Source: CBDCGJ01 sp965238305 (GTDB taxonomy: Bacteria; Pseudomonadota; Alphaproteobacteria; GCA-2731375). From it: a stretch of DNA of 64,000 nucleotides. Shown here in pieces: positions 43,318 through 52,311 of this stretch. How positions within the stretch are numbered: the first letter of the stretch is position 1; each line of letters opens with the position of its first letter. A program made the translations under genes and the position numbers. The stretch is from positions 2,542,001-2,606,000 of the forward strand of contig CBDEHK010000001.1 in assembly GCA_965238305.1 (NCBI GenBank), written 5' to 3'. The notes beneath the pieces are model-generated. The model did no database searches. It saw only the letters and a list, made by a program, of their open reading frames with translations, and was not told the origin of the DNA.

Positions 43318-44520
43318 TCAATCATCAGAAAACCTTATGATCAGACCGATTTTGTCATACGAGAAATAAGGTAACGAAGAATCATTGCGCTCAATATTGA
43401 TGCCGAAAGTTGGTTTGTATCCGAAAATTCGCCACATTGGGTGTTCGACGGTGATCCCGAATTTTGCCATTCGATCTGTACGGTTGCCTTCGAAAAAAGG
43501 GTCCGGACCGGCATATTTACGCCATCCGTAGGACCCAAATATGTTCAACCTGATATCCGTCGACAATAGCGGGGCTGCCACAGAATTACCAAGGGTTGCT
43601 CCTTGATAGGTGTAGGAATCTTCTTTGGTATCAGCAAATTCAAGTTGTAAATAACTGACAAGTGTTGAACGTTGACTGAGTTTCGTGAGCAATGAGCCGG
43701 TGGTTTGAACTTGGACCGCGTCCAAATGCCGGGCTTCCGGAATGCGCAGATTTCCAATTCTGAATTCGCCTTGTAAAAGATTATCGGCATTCAATGATGT
43801 GGCGGAAAGCAAGCTCATGTAAGGAAATGCGTACAGATAGTGACCCGCAAACCATTCGTTTTCCATGCCGATTTTTAGCCGCAAATTTTGATAGGATTGC
43901 AGACGATATTGAAAACCGAAATCGCCGTTTATCCGATCAAAATTCGAACCTGGAAAATCGATAAAATATCCATCGAAATAAACGACAACAGATTTGTCGA
44001 CGCTCAATGGCCTATAGGCGCGAACGCCGGTTTGTATTCCAGTGACGTCTTCATTGTCGCCCGGTGGTAATAAGATCAGCGTTTGGCCGCCAATCACAAA
44101 CTCTTTTTGTCCGGTAAAATTTCGCGGATTGTTGTCTGTTACAACGGCAACGTAGTATTTTGTGAAACCTTGTGATGCGTCAATTTCGTCCAAATAGAAT
44201 TGGACATTCTCACGCACTTGCCAAGGAATACCGGGCGTATCCAGAACTTCTTTAAACAATTGCCGTGAGCGTTCAAATTCCCGCAACAAAAAAAGCGTCC
44301 GTGCGGGTTCCAGTTTTACACGAGGCGCACTAGTGTCCGCCAGAAGACGGGTAAAAATCCGCTCCGCAAGCTCATAGTTACCGCCTTGCAACGCCTCAAC
44401 TCCGGCAACAAATCGTTGTTGTGGGTCGCCTTCGATTGTCGTCTTTGATGCCGCAATCAGTGGGCCGGTAAGTACGTGCAATACGGCAAGAATTGAAAGG
44501 AAGCTAACAAGCTTCAACAC
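43318..44520 (-). CDS. Type XI secretion outer-membrane protein (Slam/DUF560 family)
   Basis: 400 residues, GTG start. Signal peptide (about 1-24), a short TPR-type periplasmic domain (about 33-115: FVAGVEALQGGNYELAERIF, PRVKLEPARTLFLLREFERS), then a C-terminal beta-barrel of about 280 residues with alternating aromatic strands (SVVVYFDGYFIDF, YLYAFPYMSLLSA, FGITVEHPMWRIFG). TPR plus DUF560 barrel is the plan of surface lipoprotein assembly modulators, which translocate lipoproteins or soluble cargo across the outer membrane. It lies 20 bp after a TbpB-like lipoprotein gene on the same strand, the expected cargo pair. No clear ribosome site, so coupling to the upstream gene is likely. Confidence 0.82.
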   Translation of the reverse strand: MLKLVSFLSILAVLHVLTGPLIAASKTTIEGDPQQRFVAGVEALQGGNYELAERIFTRLLADTSAPRVKLEPARTLFLLREFERSRQLFKEVLDTPGIPWQVRENVQFYLDEIDASQGFTKYYVAVVTDNNPRNFTGQKEFVIGGQTLILLPPGDNEDVTGIQTGVRAYRPLSVDKSVVVYFDGYFIDFPGSNFDRINGDFGFQYRLQSYQNLRLKIGMENEWFAGHYLYAFPYMSLLSATSLNADNLLQGEFRIGNLRIPEARHLDAVQVQTTGSLLTKLSQRSTLVSYLQLEFADTKEDSYTYQGATLGNSVAAPLLSTDIRLNIFGSYGWRKYAGPDPFFEGNRTDRMAKFGITVEHPMWRIFGYKPTFGINIERNDSSLPYFSYDKIGLIIRFSDD

Positions 44521-44540
44521 AAATCAAATCGCTTTATGCG

Positions 44541-45455
44541 CTATTGTCGTTTGGCGCCGTATCCACCACCATAAGTTTCGAGGCCAGTGCCTCTCAGGAA
44601 AAAGACACCGCCTAGTTCCTGTGTGTTAGGTCCGTAAAACCGTCCATTCGACGTACCGGACATGCCTCCATTAGTTGTAAGACTACCATTAAAGGAGCTG
44701 TTATTTGGCGCATATTTGAGTGTCCCGGTCATGTTCAGGCCACTGTCAATAGTCTGCGAGCCCGTCACCAAGCTGGTTTTCGAAGTGCCTGTTGTTGTAA
44801 TGCCGACGGAACGGTCCGAAAAATTAACGTTCGCGGTTAGATCGCCGACTGTCAAATATTGGTTGCTGCCGGATGAATTTATGTAAACTCCAGTTGTAAT
44901 TCCCACAAAAGTGGCCGAACCAGTCGTGTTAACAGCAGAGCCGGGCGTTGGAGAGCCAACAGAAATTGCACCAATATTTCCGCCGCCTTTGCGATAGCCA
45001 GTTAACCAGACTCCGAAAGTCTGATAATTCCAATCCAGTGCTGGATGAACAGGATCTAACACCGTCCCAATCTTCGAGAAATCATCGTTGTAGCCAAAAA
45101 TGACGATTTCGGTGTCGTCGATTGTTTCGCCATTGCTTTCGTTCCAGGATACTGAAGTAGTTGGCGTAGACACCGAAATTCGTTCAATTGTTCCATTCGT
45201 CCGATACTTAATTGATGCAGACGAGTTTTCCGACGCCGATGATGGTGTCCCGACGCCTGTTACAATTGAGTTGGTAGATGAGTAGGAGGTGGATTGAGAC
45301 ACTCCTTCAAGGTTTACTGTCGTCGGCGGAGAAATTGCGGACCAACGGACAAAATTGAAACTGCTGGAACTGCCGCCAGTTCCGCTTTCAGATCCGCACG
45401 ATGCAATCGAAAATAGGATAAATATGCTGAAAATCATATGTAAAATACGCGGCAT
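44541..45455 (-). CDS. Surface lipoprotein with TbpB-like C-terminal barrel (Slam cargo)
   Basis: 304 residues from the ATG at 45455 (AAAGG upstream; the frame extends 27 codons further without a ribosome site). Lipoprotein signal with lipobox I-A-S-C (FILFSIASCGSE, Cys20), then a Ser/Thr/Gly-rich segment. The core contains YQTFGVWLTGYRKGGGNIGA and GSATFVGITTGVYIN, and the C-terminal TbpB-type barrel ends MSGTSNGRFYGPNTQELGGV then FFLRGTG...GGGYGAKR, the hallmark of transferrin-binding-protein-like (TbpBBD) cargo. Likely displayed on the cell surface by the downstream Slam. Ligand unknown (iron, heme or other). Confidence 0.83.
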   Translation of the reverse strand: MPRILHMIFSIFILFSIASCGSESGTGGSSSSFNFVRWSAISPPTTVNLEGVSQSTSYSSTNSIVTGVGTPSSASENSSASIKYRTNGTIERISVSTPTTSVSWNESNGETIDDTEIVIFGYNDDFSKIGTVLDPVHPALDWNYQTFGVWLTGYRKGGGNIGAISVGSPTPGSAVNTTGSATFVGITTGVYINSSGSNQYLTVGDLTANVNFSDRSVGITTTGTSKTSLVTGSQTIDSGLNMTGTLKYAPNNSSFNGSLTTNGGMSGTSNGRFYGPNTQELGGVFFLRGTGLETYGGGYGAKRQ

Positions 45456-45511
45456 TTGACTATACCTTTTTATCTTGGAAAGATTCAGAGGGTAATACGC
45501 ATTACATATGA

Positions 45512-45584
45512 TAGAATACCGAATCCGTGTTAGCAATATAAATTAGAATACAAAAATGGAAATCCTATTTTTTTGTGTATTCTA
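45512..45584. promoter_or_regulatory. Array of TAGAATAC boxes between the lipoprotein and TPR genes
   Basis: TAGAATAC occurs at 45512-45519 and 45544-45551, and inverted (GTATTCTA) at 45577-45584, with start-to-start steps of 32 and 33 bp, about three helical turns. The last two form a 9-bp dyad (TAGAATACA/TGTATTCTA). The surrounding 45456-45774 is very AT-rich and contains no gene, so it is the divergent promoter region; the boxes are candidate operators of an unidentified regulator. Confidence 0.5.
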
Positions 45585-45774
45585 GTAATCCGTAAGATTG
45601 TATTTTTAGCAAAAACTTTATATGCACACCTAATAGTTCTTAAGGAAGCTTAAAAATCTAATCCTTTTTTGAATTACAATATCTGCGGACTTGGATGCGC
45701 GTGCGATTTGCCAGGCCGCATTAGATGGATATAAGCTCCACAGAACTATCAACAACGATGTGGGGGGGTGTGTC

Positions 45775-47436
45775 GTGAGTGACTATTATGATCTTGGTTC
45801 TTATGGTCGCGTTGTATCGACAGCGTCAGCGGAGGCGCAGCTTTGGTTCGATCGCGGTTTAGTGTGGACCTTTGGTTTCAATCATGAGGAGGCGGTGGCC
45901 TGTTACGAAAAAGCCGTCGCCGCCGATCCGAACTGCGCCATGGCCCAGTGGGGCATCGCTTATGCCGCCGGGCCGAACTATAACAAACCTTGGGAAGCTT
46001 TCGATGAAGCGGATATGAGCCATTCGCTCAATGTCTCCCACCAGGCCGCCAAACGGGCGCTGGCGCTGAAGGAAAACGCCACCGAAATCGAGCAGGCTTT
46101 GATCGACGCCTTGCAGCAGCGCTATCCGGAGGATAATCCAGCCGAGGATATGGAAGCCTGGAACCTAGCCTATGCGGACGCGATGCGCGCGGTCTATGAG
46201 CGTTTTCCCGACGATCTGGATATCGCCAGTCTGTTTGCCGAAGCGATCATGAATATCACCCCGTGGCAGCTTTGGGATTTACCGAGCGGCCAACCGGCCG
46301 ACGGCGCTTACACCGTCGAAGCGACCGACGTATTGGAACGCGCCATGGCGCAAATGCCAACGGGGGAGGGCGAGGCGCATCCGGGCCTATTGCATCTTTA
46401 TGCGCATCTGATGGAGATGTCGCCGCACCCACAAAAAGCTTTAAAGGCGGGGGACTTGTTACGTGATCTGGTGCCGGACAGCGGACATCTGGTCCATATG
46501 GCAACCCATATTGACGTGTTGTGCGGCAATTATGCGGACGTCGTGACATGGAATTCCCGCGCCACGGTCGCCGACAGAAAATATTTGGCGCGTGAAGGGG
46601 CGGAGAAATTCTATACCCTCTATCGTTCTCACAATCTGCATTTCAAAATCTATGGCGCCATGTTTATGGGGCAATACCGAGCCGCGATAGAGGCGGCGAC
46701 AGAGTTGGAGGCAGGCCTGCCGGCGGAATTGTTACGTATTGAATCGCCGCCGATGGCCGACTGGCTGGAAGGTTTTGTGTCGATGAAGATGCATGTCCTG
46801 ATCCGCTTTGGAAAATGGCAGGAGATTATCGATCTACCGTTGCCGGAGGATCAGGCGCTGTTCTGCTCCACCACGGCGATGATGCACTATGCCAAAGGGG
46901 TGGCGCATGCGACCCAAGGGCGGATCGCGGAAAGCGAAGCCGAGGTGAAACTGTTTGACGCGTCGACGGCGCGGGTATCAGAGGGGCGCTATATTTTCAA
47001 CAATACGGTGATCGATATCTTGGCCGTGGCGCGGGAGATGTTATTGGGCGAGCTGGAATATCGCAAAGAAAACTACGACGTCGCCTTTGCTCATCTGCGG
47101 AAGTCGGTCGTGTTGGATGACACTTTGCCATATGACGAGCCTTGGGGTTGGATGCAGCCGGCCCGCCATGCTTTGGGCGCCTTGTTGCTGGAGCAGGGTC
47201 GGGTCGAAGAAGCCGAAGCGGTCTACCGCGCCGACCTTGGCCTGGATCAGACCCTGGCCCGGGCCTGTCAGCATCCCGATAATATCTGGAGCCTGCACGG
47301 TTTGCATGAATGCCTGACGCGATTGAGCAAGGCCGAGGAAGCGGGCATGATTAAACTGCGCCTTGATCTCGCCAACGGCCGTGCCGACGTGCCGGTCACG
47401 GCCTCCTGCTTCTGCCGATTAAGTAGTGCGGCTTAG
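45775..47436 (+). CDS. TPR-repeat protein of an uncharacterised His-motif family
   Basis: About 553 residues from GTG 45775, chosen because a GGGGGGG run precedes it; the upstream frame start (TTG 45691) lacks one. Soluble, no signal peptide. TPR-like helices throughout (FNHEEAVACYEKAVAADPN, ALGALLLEQGRVEEAEAVYR). Conserved-looking His-rich centre: LLHLYAHLMEMSPHPQKAL and SGHLVHMATHIDVLCGNY. I recall this combination from a widespread but uncharacterised tetratricopeptide family; metal or ligand binding by the His residues is inference. Its 3' end overlaps the convergent GFA gene by 18 bp. Confidence 0.8.
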   Translation: MSDYYDLGSYGRVVSTASAEAQLWFDRGLVWTFGFNHEEAVACYEKAVAADPNCAMAQWGIAYAAGPNYNKPWEAFDEADMSHSLNVSHQAAKRALALKENATEIEQALIDALQQRYPEDNPAEDMEAWNLAYADAMRAVYERFPDDLDIASLFAEAIMNITPWQLWDLPSGQPADGAYTVEATDVLERAMAQMPTGEGEAHPGLLHLYAHLMEMSPHPQKALKAGDLLRDLVPDSGHLVHMATHIDVLCGNYADVVTWNSRATVADRKYLAREGAEKFYTLYRSHNLHFKIYGAMFMGQYRAAIEAATELEAGLPAELLRIESPPMADWLEGFVSMKMHVLIRFGKWQEIIDLPLPEDQALFCSTTAMMHYAKGVAHATQGRIAESEAEVKLFDASTARVSEGRYIFNNTVIDILAVAREMLLGELEYRKENYDVAFAHLRKSVVLDDTLPYDEPWGWMQPARHALGALLLEQGRVEEAEAVYRADLGLDQTLARACQHPDNIWSLHGLHECLTRLSKAEEAGMIKLRLDLANGRADVPVTASCFCRLSSAA

Positions 47437-47898
47437 CTCCAATCGGTCATGCCAGGCGGCAATACTTTCGTCAGGGTAGCCGTCAAACTGTTTGTCATCG
47501 GGGTCGCCGTTGAGGGGCACCCAGTTCGGTTTTGATGCCAACATCAGATGCGTTCGCTCGGGCGCCGTCGGCAGCTCCGTATCAATGGCGCTGGCATGGG
47601 GATGAATGAGTTCCGGCCAACGCGGATCCCAGCACCAAAGCGCGCTGCCGCAATGCTTGCAAAATCGCCGCTCCAGCGAACTGGGACTGCCATCTTCCAG
47701 TTTGGCGCGATAGGTCTGGATATGATCCGCGCCTTCGATTTCTAGGCTGTTGTTATCGCCCGACAGATTGATCGCAAAGCCGCCGCCGCCGGCGGTTTTT
47801 CGGCAAATGCTGCAATAGCATAAATTAAACGGATAGGGATGGATGGAGCGAAGCAAAAATCGCACGGCACCGCAATGGCAAGAGCCTTCTAGTTTCAT
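47419..47898 (-). CDS. GFA family (CENP-V/glutathione-dependent formaldehyde-activating-like) protein
   Basis: 159 residues from the ATG at 47898, which has a perfect AGGAGG seven bases upstream; an earlier frame start at 47922 does not. The zinc ligands of the family are in order: CHCGAVRF at the N-terminus, CYCSICRKT (about 35-43) and FCKHCGSALWCWD (about 87-99). Family members bind zinc and, in the founding case, condense formaldehyde with glutathione; most have unknown substrates. Converges on the TPR gene. Confidence 0.88.
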   Translation of the reverse strand: MKLEGSCHCGAVRFLLRSIHPYPFNLCYCSICRKTAGGGGFAINLSGDNNSLEIEGADHIQTYRAKLEDGSPSSLERRFCKHCGSALWCWDPRWPELIHPHASAIDTELPTAPERTHLMLASKPNWVPLNGDPDDKQFDGYPDESIAAWHDRLELSRTT

Positions 47899-47944
47899 CA
47901 AAACCTCCTTGAAACAGATCATGATGAATATTCGCAGAAGGTGG

Positions 47945-48784
47945 CTAGTTTGTCAGCTTGTTCAATTCTGTTTCGATTTCGGCCAACAAAGTTTGGTTGG
48001 CGCGGTTGGCCCGGCGACTGAGCGGAAGTTCGGTGATGACGTTCTGTGCACGGGTGTACGCAATTGCGGCGGCTTCGCCATTGCCAGCGTCACGAAGAAT
48101 ACGCCCGCGGGTGACGAGCCAGGTTGCACTATTCTGTTGTGCAACGGGTAGGGCATCTAGACGTGCAAGCGCCCTGTCATAATCGTCCTCATGTAAATCT
48201 AGTTCGATGGCCAAACGCAACAACGAGACAATGGGGCCAATATCATCGAGCGCGCGGTCGAGACCGATGCGGGCCGCTTGAATTTGTTTTGCTTCGACCT
48301 GCCAGCGCGCCCGTTTCAAATAGAGTTCGGGTGTGCGGACATTTGCGGTCGCTAAGGCATGATCAAGATCGGCAATAGCATTTGTTATTTGGTTGTTTGC
48401 CGCATAAGCATCAGCGCGAATATTCAGGGCACTGGTGCTCTCAGGGTAGAGTGCAAGAAAACGGCTCAAATCCGGAATAGCCTCGCTCGCTCGACCCTCG
48501 TCAAGTTTCGCTCGACCCTGTAGCAGATAGAATTCGGCGGCTCGCGGCGCCAATTGATGGGCCCTATCAAAATCAACATAGGCTCGCGCGAATTTTTTGT
48601 GTCGGCGATGCAAGTCACCCCGTTTGAAATATAGCTCAGCATTTTCCGGCGCTGCCGCGATGGCCTGGTTCAATTGCTCAACCCGTGCATCAAAAGCGGC
48701 ATGGGCCGATAACTCGCCGGCCGCGAAAACAGTGCAGAGCGCGAGAGTGAAAACAGCACCTGCAATATGGGCTGGCCTGTTCAT
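47945..48784 (-). CDS. Periplasmic TPR-repeat protein
   Basis: 279 residues. Signal peptide about 1-28 (AGAVFTLALCTVFAAGELSAHA). About six TPR units follow, beginning VEQLNQAIAAAPENAELYFK and FARAYVDFDRAHQLAPRAA. Such proteins act as periplasmic scaffolds. The start codon lies 3 bp after the stop of the large metallophosphoesterase gene, so the two are translated together and probably work together, for example in export or folding of that giant secreted enzyme. Confidence 0.82.
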   Translation of the reverse strand: MNRPAHIAGAVFTLALCTVFAAGELSAHAAFDARVEQLNQAIAAAPENAELYFKRGDLHRRHKKFARAYVDFDRAHQLAPRAAEFYLLQGRAKLDEGRASEAIPDLSRFLALYPESTSALNIRADAYAANNQITNAIADLDHALATANVRTPELYLKRARWQVEAKQIQAARIGLDRALDDIGPIVSLLRLAIELDLHEDDYDRALARLDALPVAQQNSATWLVTRGRILRDAGNGEAAAIAYTRAQNVITELPLSRRANRANQTLLAEIETELNKLTN

Positions 48785-48787
48785 CGC

Positions 48788-51700
48788 TTATTGATTGCCG
48801 CAGGTCTGCGGTGTTGTTTGGGCAAATCCAGTACCGGAAGTGATCACATTTTCGACGAGCAGGCAAAGTTGCTCGCCGGCGCCAAGTTTTGTGGATGGCG
48901 ACGTGAGTTGCGATTGTCCGCCGCTATCGGTTGTCGCGCTTGTGGTGCCGAGATCACTGCCGCCGAGTATTGACCAGCGACCGACAACTTCCGCATTTGC
49001 CAAGGCGCCGCCTGGTGTCGCCACAACATCAATCGTCGCCGTCGCACGCCAGTTCTTGCCTTTTCGGCTTAACGTTACGGCGGTGCTGACCGTCGCAACA
49101 ACTTCATCAGGTGTCGGCGGCGGCGGGGTAATGGTGCAATCTTGACTGTTTGTACTGCCAGCAGAAAGCCGTTCGATACAGCCGTCATTGCCGATATTGG
49201 CATCGCTGTCATAGTTAGACCCGCTATGGCGAACATCGGTGACAACGAACTGGAAGTTTCCGACCTCGTTTCGACCGACCGATGGCGAGGTGAAGGTCGT
49301 CAGTCCTGCCGCATCAGTGGTTCGGGTTTCATTGCCACTGACAATACCGCTCCATTCGCCGTCAATGTCGGCACCTACGACCGGTTGATCGTTGTGGTCC
49401 AGGATCGTTACCGTCGCTTCTGCTTTGGCACCTTTTTTACTGGCTGGTTTTAACGCCATGGCGATATCGCCGATATGAACAGCGGCAGCTACGGCGGGGT
49501 CGGTCTGTACAACTAGGTCGGCGCTTGCAACAGAACTATTGCCGACGGCATCGAAGGCGACAACGTAATAGCTGTAACTTTGGTCGGGGGTAAGCCCGGT
49601 GTCATCGTAACTTGTGATGCTGCCAATTGTGTCATGTAGCACGTCGTCACGGTACACTCGATAGCCGGCAATGCCAGTATCGTCGTCGGCCGCATTCCAG
49701 GAAAATAGGATATTGCTGTCGCTTTTACTCACCAGCTGCAGTCCGGCATTGCCGCCGGGCCAGGTCGGGTCAGTAGTATCGCCGCCGCCGCCAGCTAACA
49801 CACGATAGGTTATCCTAAGCGCCGGACGGGTTGTCGGCCCGGCTTCGCGGGATGAAAAATCGAGGCCGTTGGTGCTGTCCGTATTCCACAGGATGACACC
49901 ATGATTGTTGGCCGGATCGTCGAGCCAGTTTTGCACCAAGGCAATACCAGCCGCATTTAGGTTGATGGTTTTACTGCCGACAGCGGCACTGGTGATGCCG
50001 CCAATGACGGTGGCATCATAATCGCTTGACCCGTTGGCCCCGGCAACGCTCCAGGCATCACCATTCGCCGCATTGGCCCAGCTGGTTTGATATTCGTCCC
50101 AAGCCCGGTTCAATCCATACAATTCATAAGCTTGGCTTGTCTCGTTCGTCACGTTGATAATGATTGCGGCGCTTTCTACTTCCACCGAAGGCGGTAAATG
50201 GGCGTTATCCAAATTCCATTTCATCAGCGCTTTTTTGTCCGTTCCGTTGGGGTCCGACCCGTCAGCCAACAAGCTGGTTTCATGCCCCGGATCGGCGCCG
50301 CCGGGAAGCGGTTCCTCCGAAATATAACTGTCGCGCGTGCCGTCATAACAGCTCGTCGGTGACAAGCCGTCCTGCATCGTGCGGGTGACGGTTTCGATGA
50401 ATGTAGCGCTTGCCGTATTGCTACCGGCGATCTGATTGCCGGCCAAATCTTCAATATTGTTCGCCGTTACCAAATAACTCGATCCGATGGCAAGCGGACT
50501 GGTTTCCAACAGTACCTGACTGGCCTTACAATCGAAAGATACACTCAATACCGCGACACCATTATCGACGGTGTAATTACCTGGGATTTCGCCACTAACA
50601 TTCAGGGCTTCGCTCATTTGTACAAGTATCTCGGTGTCCGATAAGACGTCGCCGCTGACGACTATCGGCGCAGTGACGTCGGGCGCTTTGGAGATCCTGA
50701 AGGTGTCGAGGATGGCACCGCTGCCATCGAGGAAAATCGCATCCAATTGATCCCCATCGATATCCAGTACCATCGAGCCCAAAGAAGCGAGAGAAATCTG
50801 CATGGCGGCATGGTCAAGGCTACCTGATGATGAGACTTTGCCGGAACTACCGGCAACTGCATATACGGCCCCACCATTGGCTACACCGCCACCTTGCGGT
50901 TTTTGATAGCTGCCATCACCGCTTGGATCGCCATCGCCGTCGTCCAGGGTCATGTCTATTGTCAAGGTGCCGGAAAGCCCGTAATGACCGTCTAATAGAT
51001 ATGATCTTTCATAAGAATGGCTATGCCCACTTAGGACGATATCGACACCATATTGTTCCAAAATCGGCAACGCATTTTCACGCATTTGGATCAATTGCGA
51101 TTCCGTGTCGGAATTGTGGCTACCTTTGGTGTAGGGCGGATGGTGCCAGAAAGCGATGATCCATTTTTTGTCGCTCGCCTGAATATCCGCTTCCAACCAT
51201 TGCATCATGGCGCCGCCGACGGAGCGGTCGGTTTCATAACTTTCCAGGCTGATGAAATGGATATCGCCATAGTCGAAAGAATAATACGCTTCCGTACCGG
51301 AGCTTGCGCCACTGCCCAATTCACTGTTGGTCGGCAATGTGAAACTATCATAGTAGGGTCCGGTCTGAGTGGCCGAATCCGCCGTATGGCCATCGTGATT
51401 ACCAAGTGTCGGCCAAAGCGGTGTGTGCCGCAAAATTTCCGGATAGGTGTTGAAAACGGCATTGGTATATTCCGCATCGGTGCCGTCGTTGTAGGCATTA
51501 TCGCCGAGCATGATCCAAAGGTCGGCACCGGCGCCGCCATCGTAACTCTTGAAGGCGTCGCGGACATTATACGCGTTCGAATTTGCCGTTCCTGAATCGC
51601 CGATTATCCAAATTCTTGTCGGTACATTCTGTCCTTCGGGCGGAGAGGTGGTGAAAAAATGGCTGCTATCGCCACCGGCAAGCGCGGTAAAACCACCACC

Positions 51701-52021
51701 GTCGTCATAACCGATTTGGTAGAAATATTTTGTGTCGGCGGAAAGCGGAATACCGCCGGATTCTTCGGTGATGTGAAGTTCGTGTTCGGTCGTCAAGCCG
51801 GCCGAAGAGGACGAAAATGTCAAACTGCCTTGGCTGGTTCCAAAATGAATGATCGATGATGCCGCTTCGCTGGTTCGCCACCGAACAGTCATCGTATCTG
51901 GACCCGCCATCTGCAAATAGGGCCCTCTTTCCATCAGTGGCGCCGCATTCCCCGATATACTTAAGACGGCAAACAGACCAACAACAAAAACTAACTTAAT
52001 AACGTTTCGAAAAGCCACCAT
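48788..52021 (-). CDS. Very large secreted metallophosphoesterase with Ig/FN3/DNRLRE domains
   Basis: About 1077 residues from the ATG at 52021. Signal peptide (about 1-26), purple-acid-phosphatase-like N-terminal Ig domain (RGPYLQMAGPDTMTVRWRT), and a metallophosphatase domain with IIGDSG, MLGDNAYND, LGNHDGH, FWHHPPY and GHSHSYERS, so the dinuclear metal site is complete. Then an Ig-like domain (about 450-550), a DNRLRE carbohydrate-associated-type domain (about 570-745), FN3 (about 755-850) and two similar C-terminal Ig-like domains (about 860-970 and 980-1077). Exported; likely hydrolyses phosphate esters outside the cell, with the accessory domains for substrate or surface binding. No export tag recognised at the C-terminus. 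Confidence 0.88.
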   Translation of the reverse strand: MVAFRNVIKLVFVVGLFAVLSISGNAAPLMERGPYLQMAGPDTMTVRWRTSEAASSIIHFGTSQGSLTFSSSSAGLTTEHELHITEESGGIPLSADTKYFYQIGYDDGGGFTALAGGDSSHFFTTSPPEGQNVPTRIWIIGDSGTANSNAYNVRDAFKSYDGGAGADLWIMLGDNAYNDGTDAEYTNAVFNTYPEILRHTPLWPTLGNHDGHTADSATQTGPYYDSFTLPTNSELGSGASSGTEAYYSFDYGDIHFISLESYETDRSVGGAMMQWLEADIQASDKKWIIAFWHHPPYTKGSHNSDTESQLIQMRENALPILEQYGVDIVLSGHSHSYERSYLLDGHYGLSGTLTIDMTLDDGDGDPSGDGSYQKPQGGGVANGGAVYAVAGSSGKVSSSGSLDHAAMQISLASLGSMVLDIDGDQLDAIFLDGSGAILDTFRISKAPDVTAPIVVSGDVLSDTEILVQMSEALNVSGEIPGNYTVDNGVAVLSVSFDCKASQVLLETSPLAIGSSYLVTANNIEDLAGNQIAGSNTASATFIETVTRTMQDGLSPTSCYDGTRDSYISEEPLPGGADPGHETSLLADGSDPNGTDKKALMKWNLDNAHLPPSVEVESAAIIINVTNETSQAYELYGLNRAWDEYQTSWANAANGDAWSVAGANGSSDYDATVIGGITSAAVGSKTINLNAAGIALVQNWLDDPANNHGVILWNTDSTNGLDFSSREAGPTTRPALRITYRVLAGGGGDTTDPTWPGGNAGLQLVSKSDSNILFSWNAADDDTGIAGYRVYRDDVLHDTIGSITSYDDTGLTPDQSYSYYVVAFDAVGNSSVASADLVVQTDPAVAAAVHIGDIAMALKPASKKGAKAEATVTILDHNDQPVVGADIDGEWSGIVSGNETRTTDAAGLTTFTSPSVGRNEVGNFQFVVTDVRHSGSNYDSDANIGNDGCIERLSAGSTNSQDCTITPPPPTPDEVVATVSTAVTLSRKGKNWRATATIDVVATPGGALANAEVVGRWSILGGSDLGTTSATTDSGGQSQLTSPSTKLGAGEQLCLLVENVITSGTGFAQTTPQTCGNQ

Positions 52022-52311
52022 CACACAGAATCCCAATACCGCCCTCCATGAAAACTTAGCAGAATTCTAAAGGCAATCAGAGGGGAATTGCATACAATTC
52101 TACATAACTTGTTATGTAATTTGTCGTTTTTTTCGGTGTGTGATGCCGTAAACTGAGTTGCTAAGCGGCAGTTTTGACACTCTCGCCGCACAATCAAAAA
52201 ATTCTCTTCATAGAAAGCTGCGATTTGCCTATTTCCACTCTTTATTTCGAAATATCCTTGTAATAAGTAAATGATCATTTACATATTTAAAACAACAAGG
52301 AGGAATTGACA

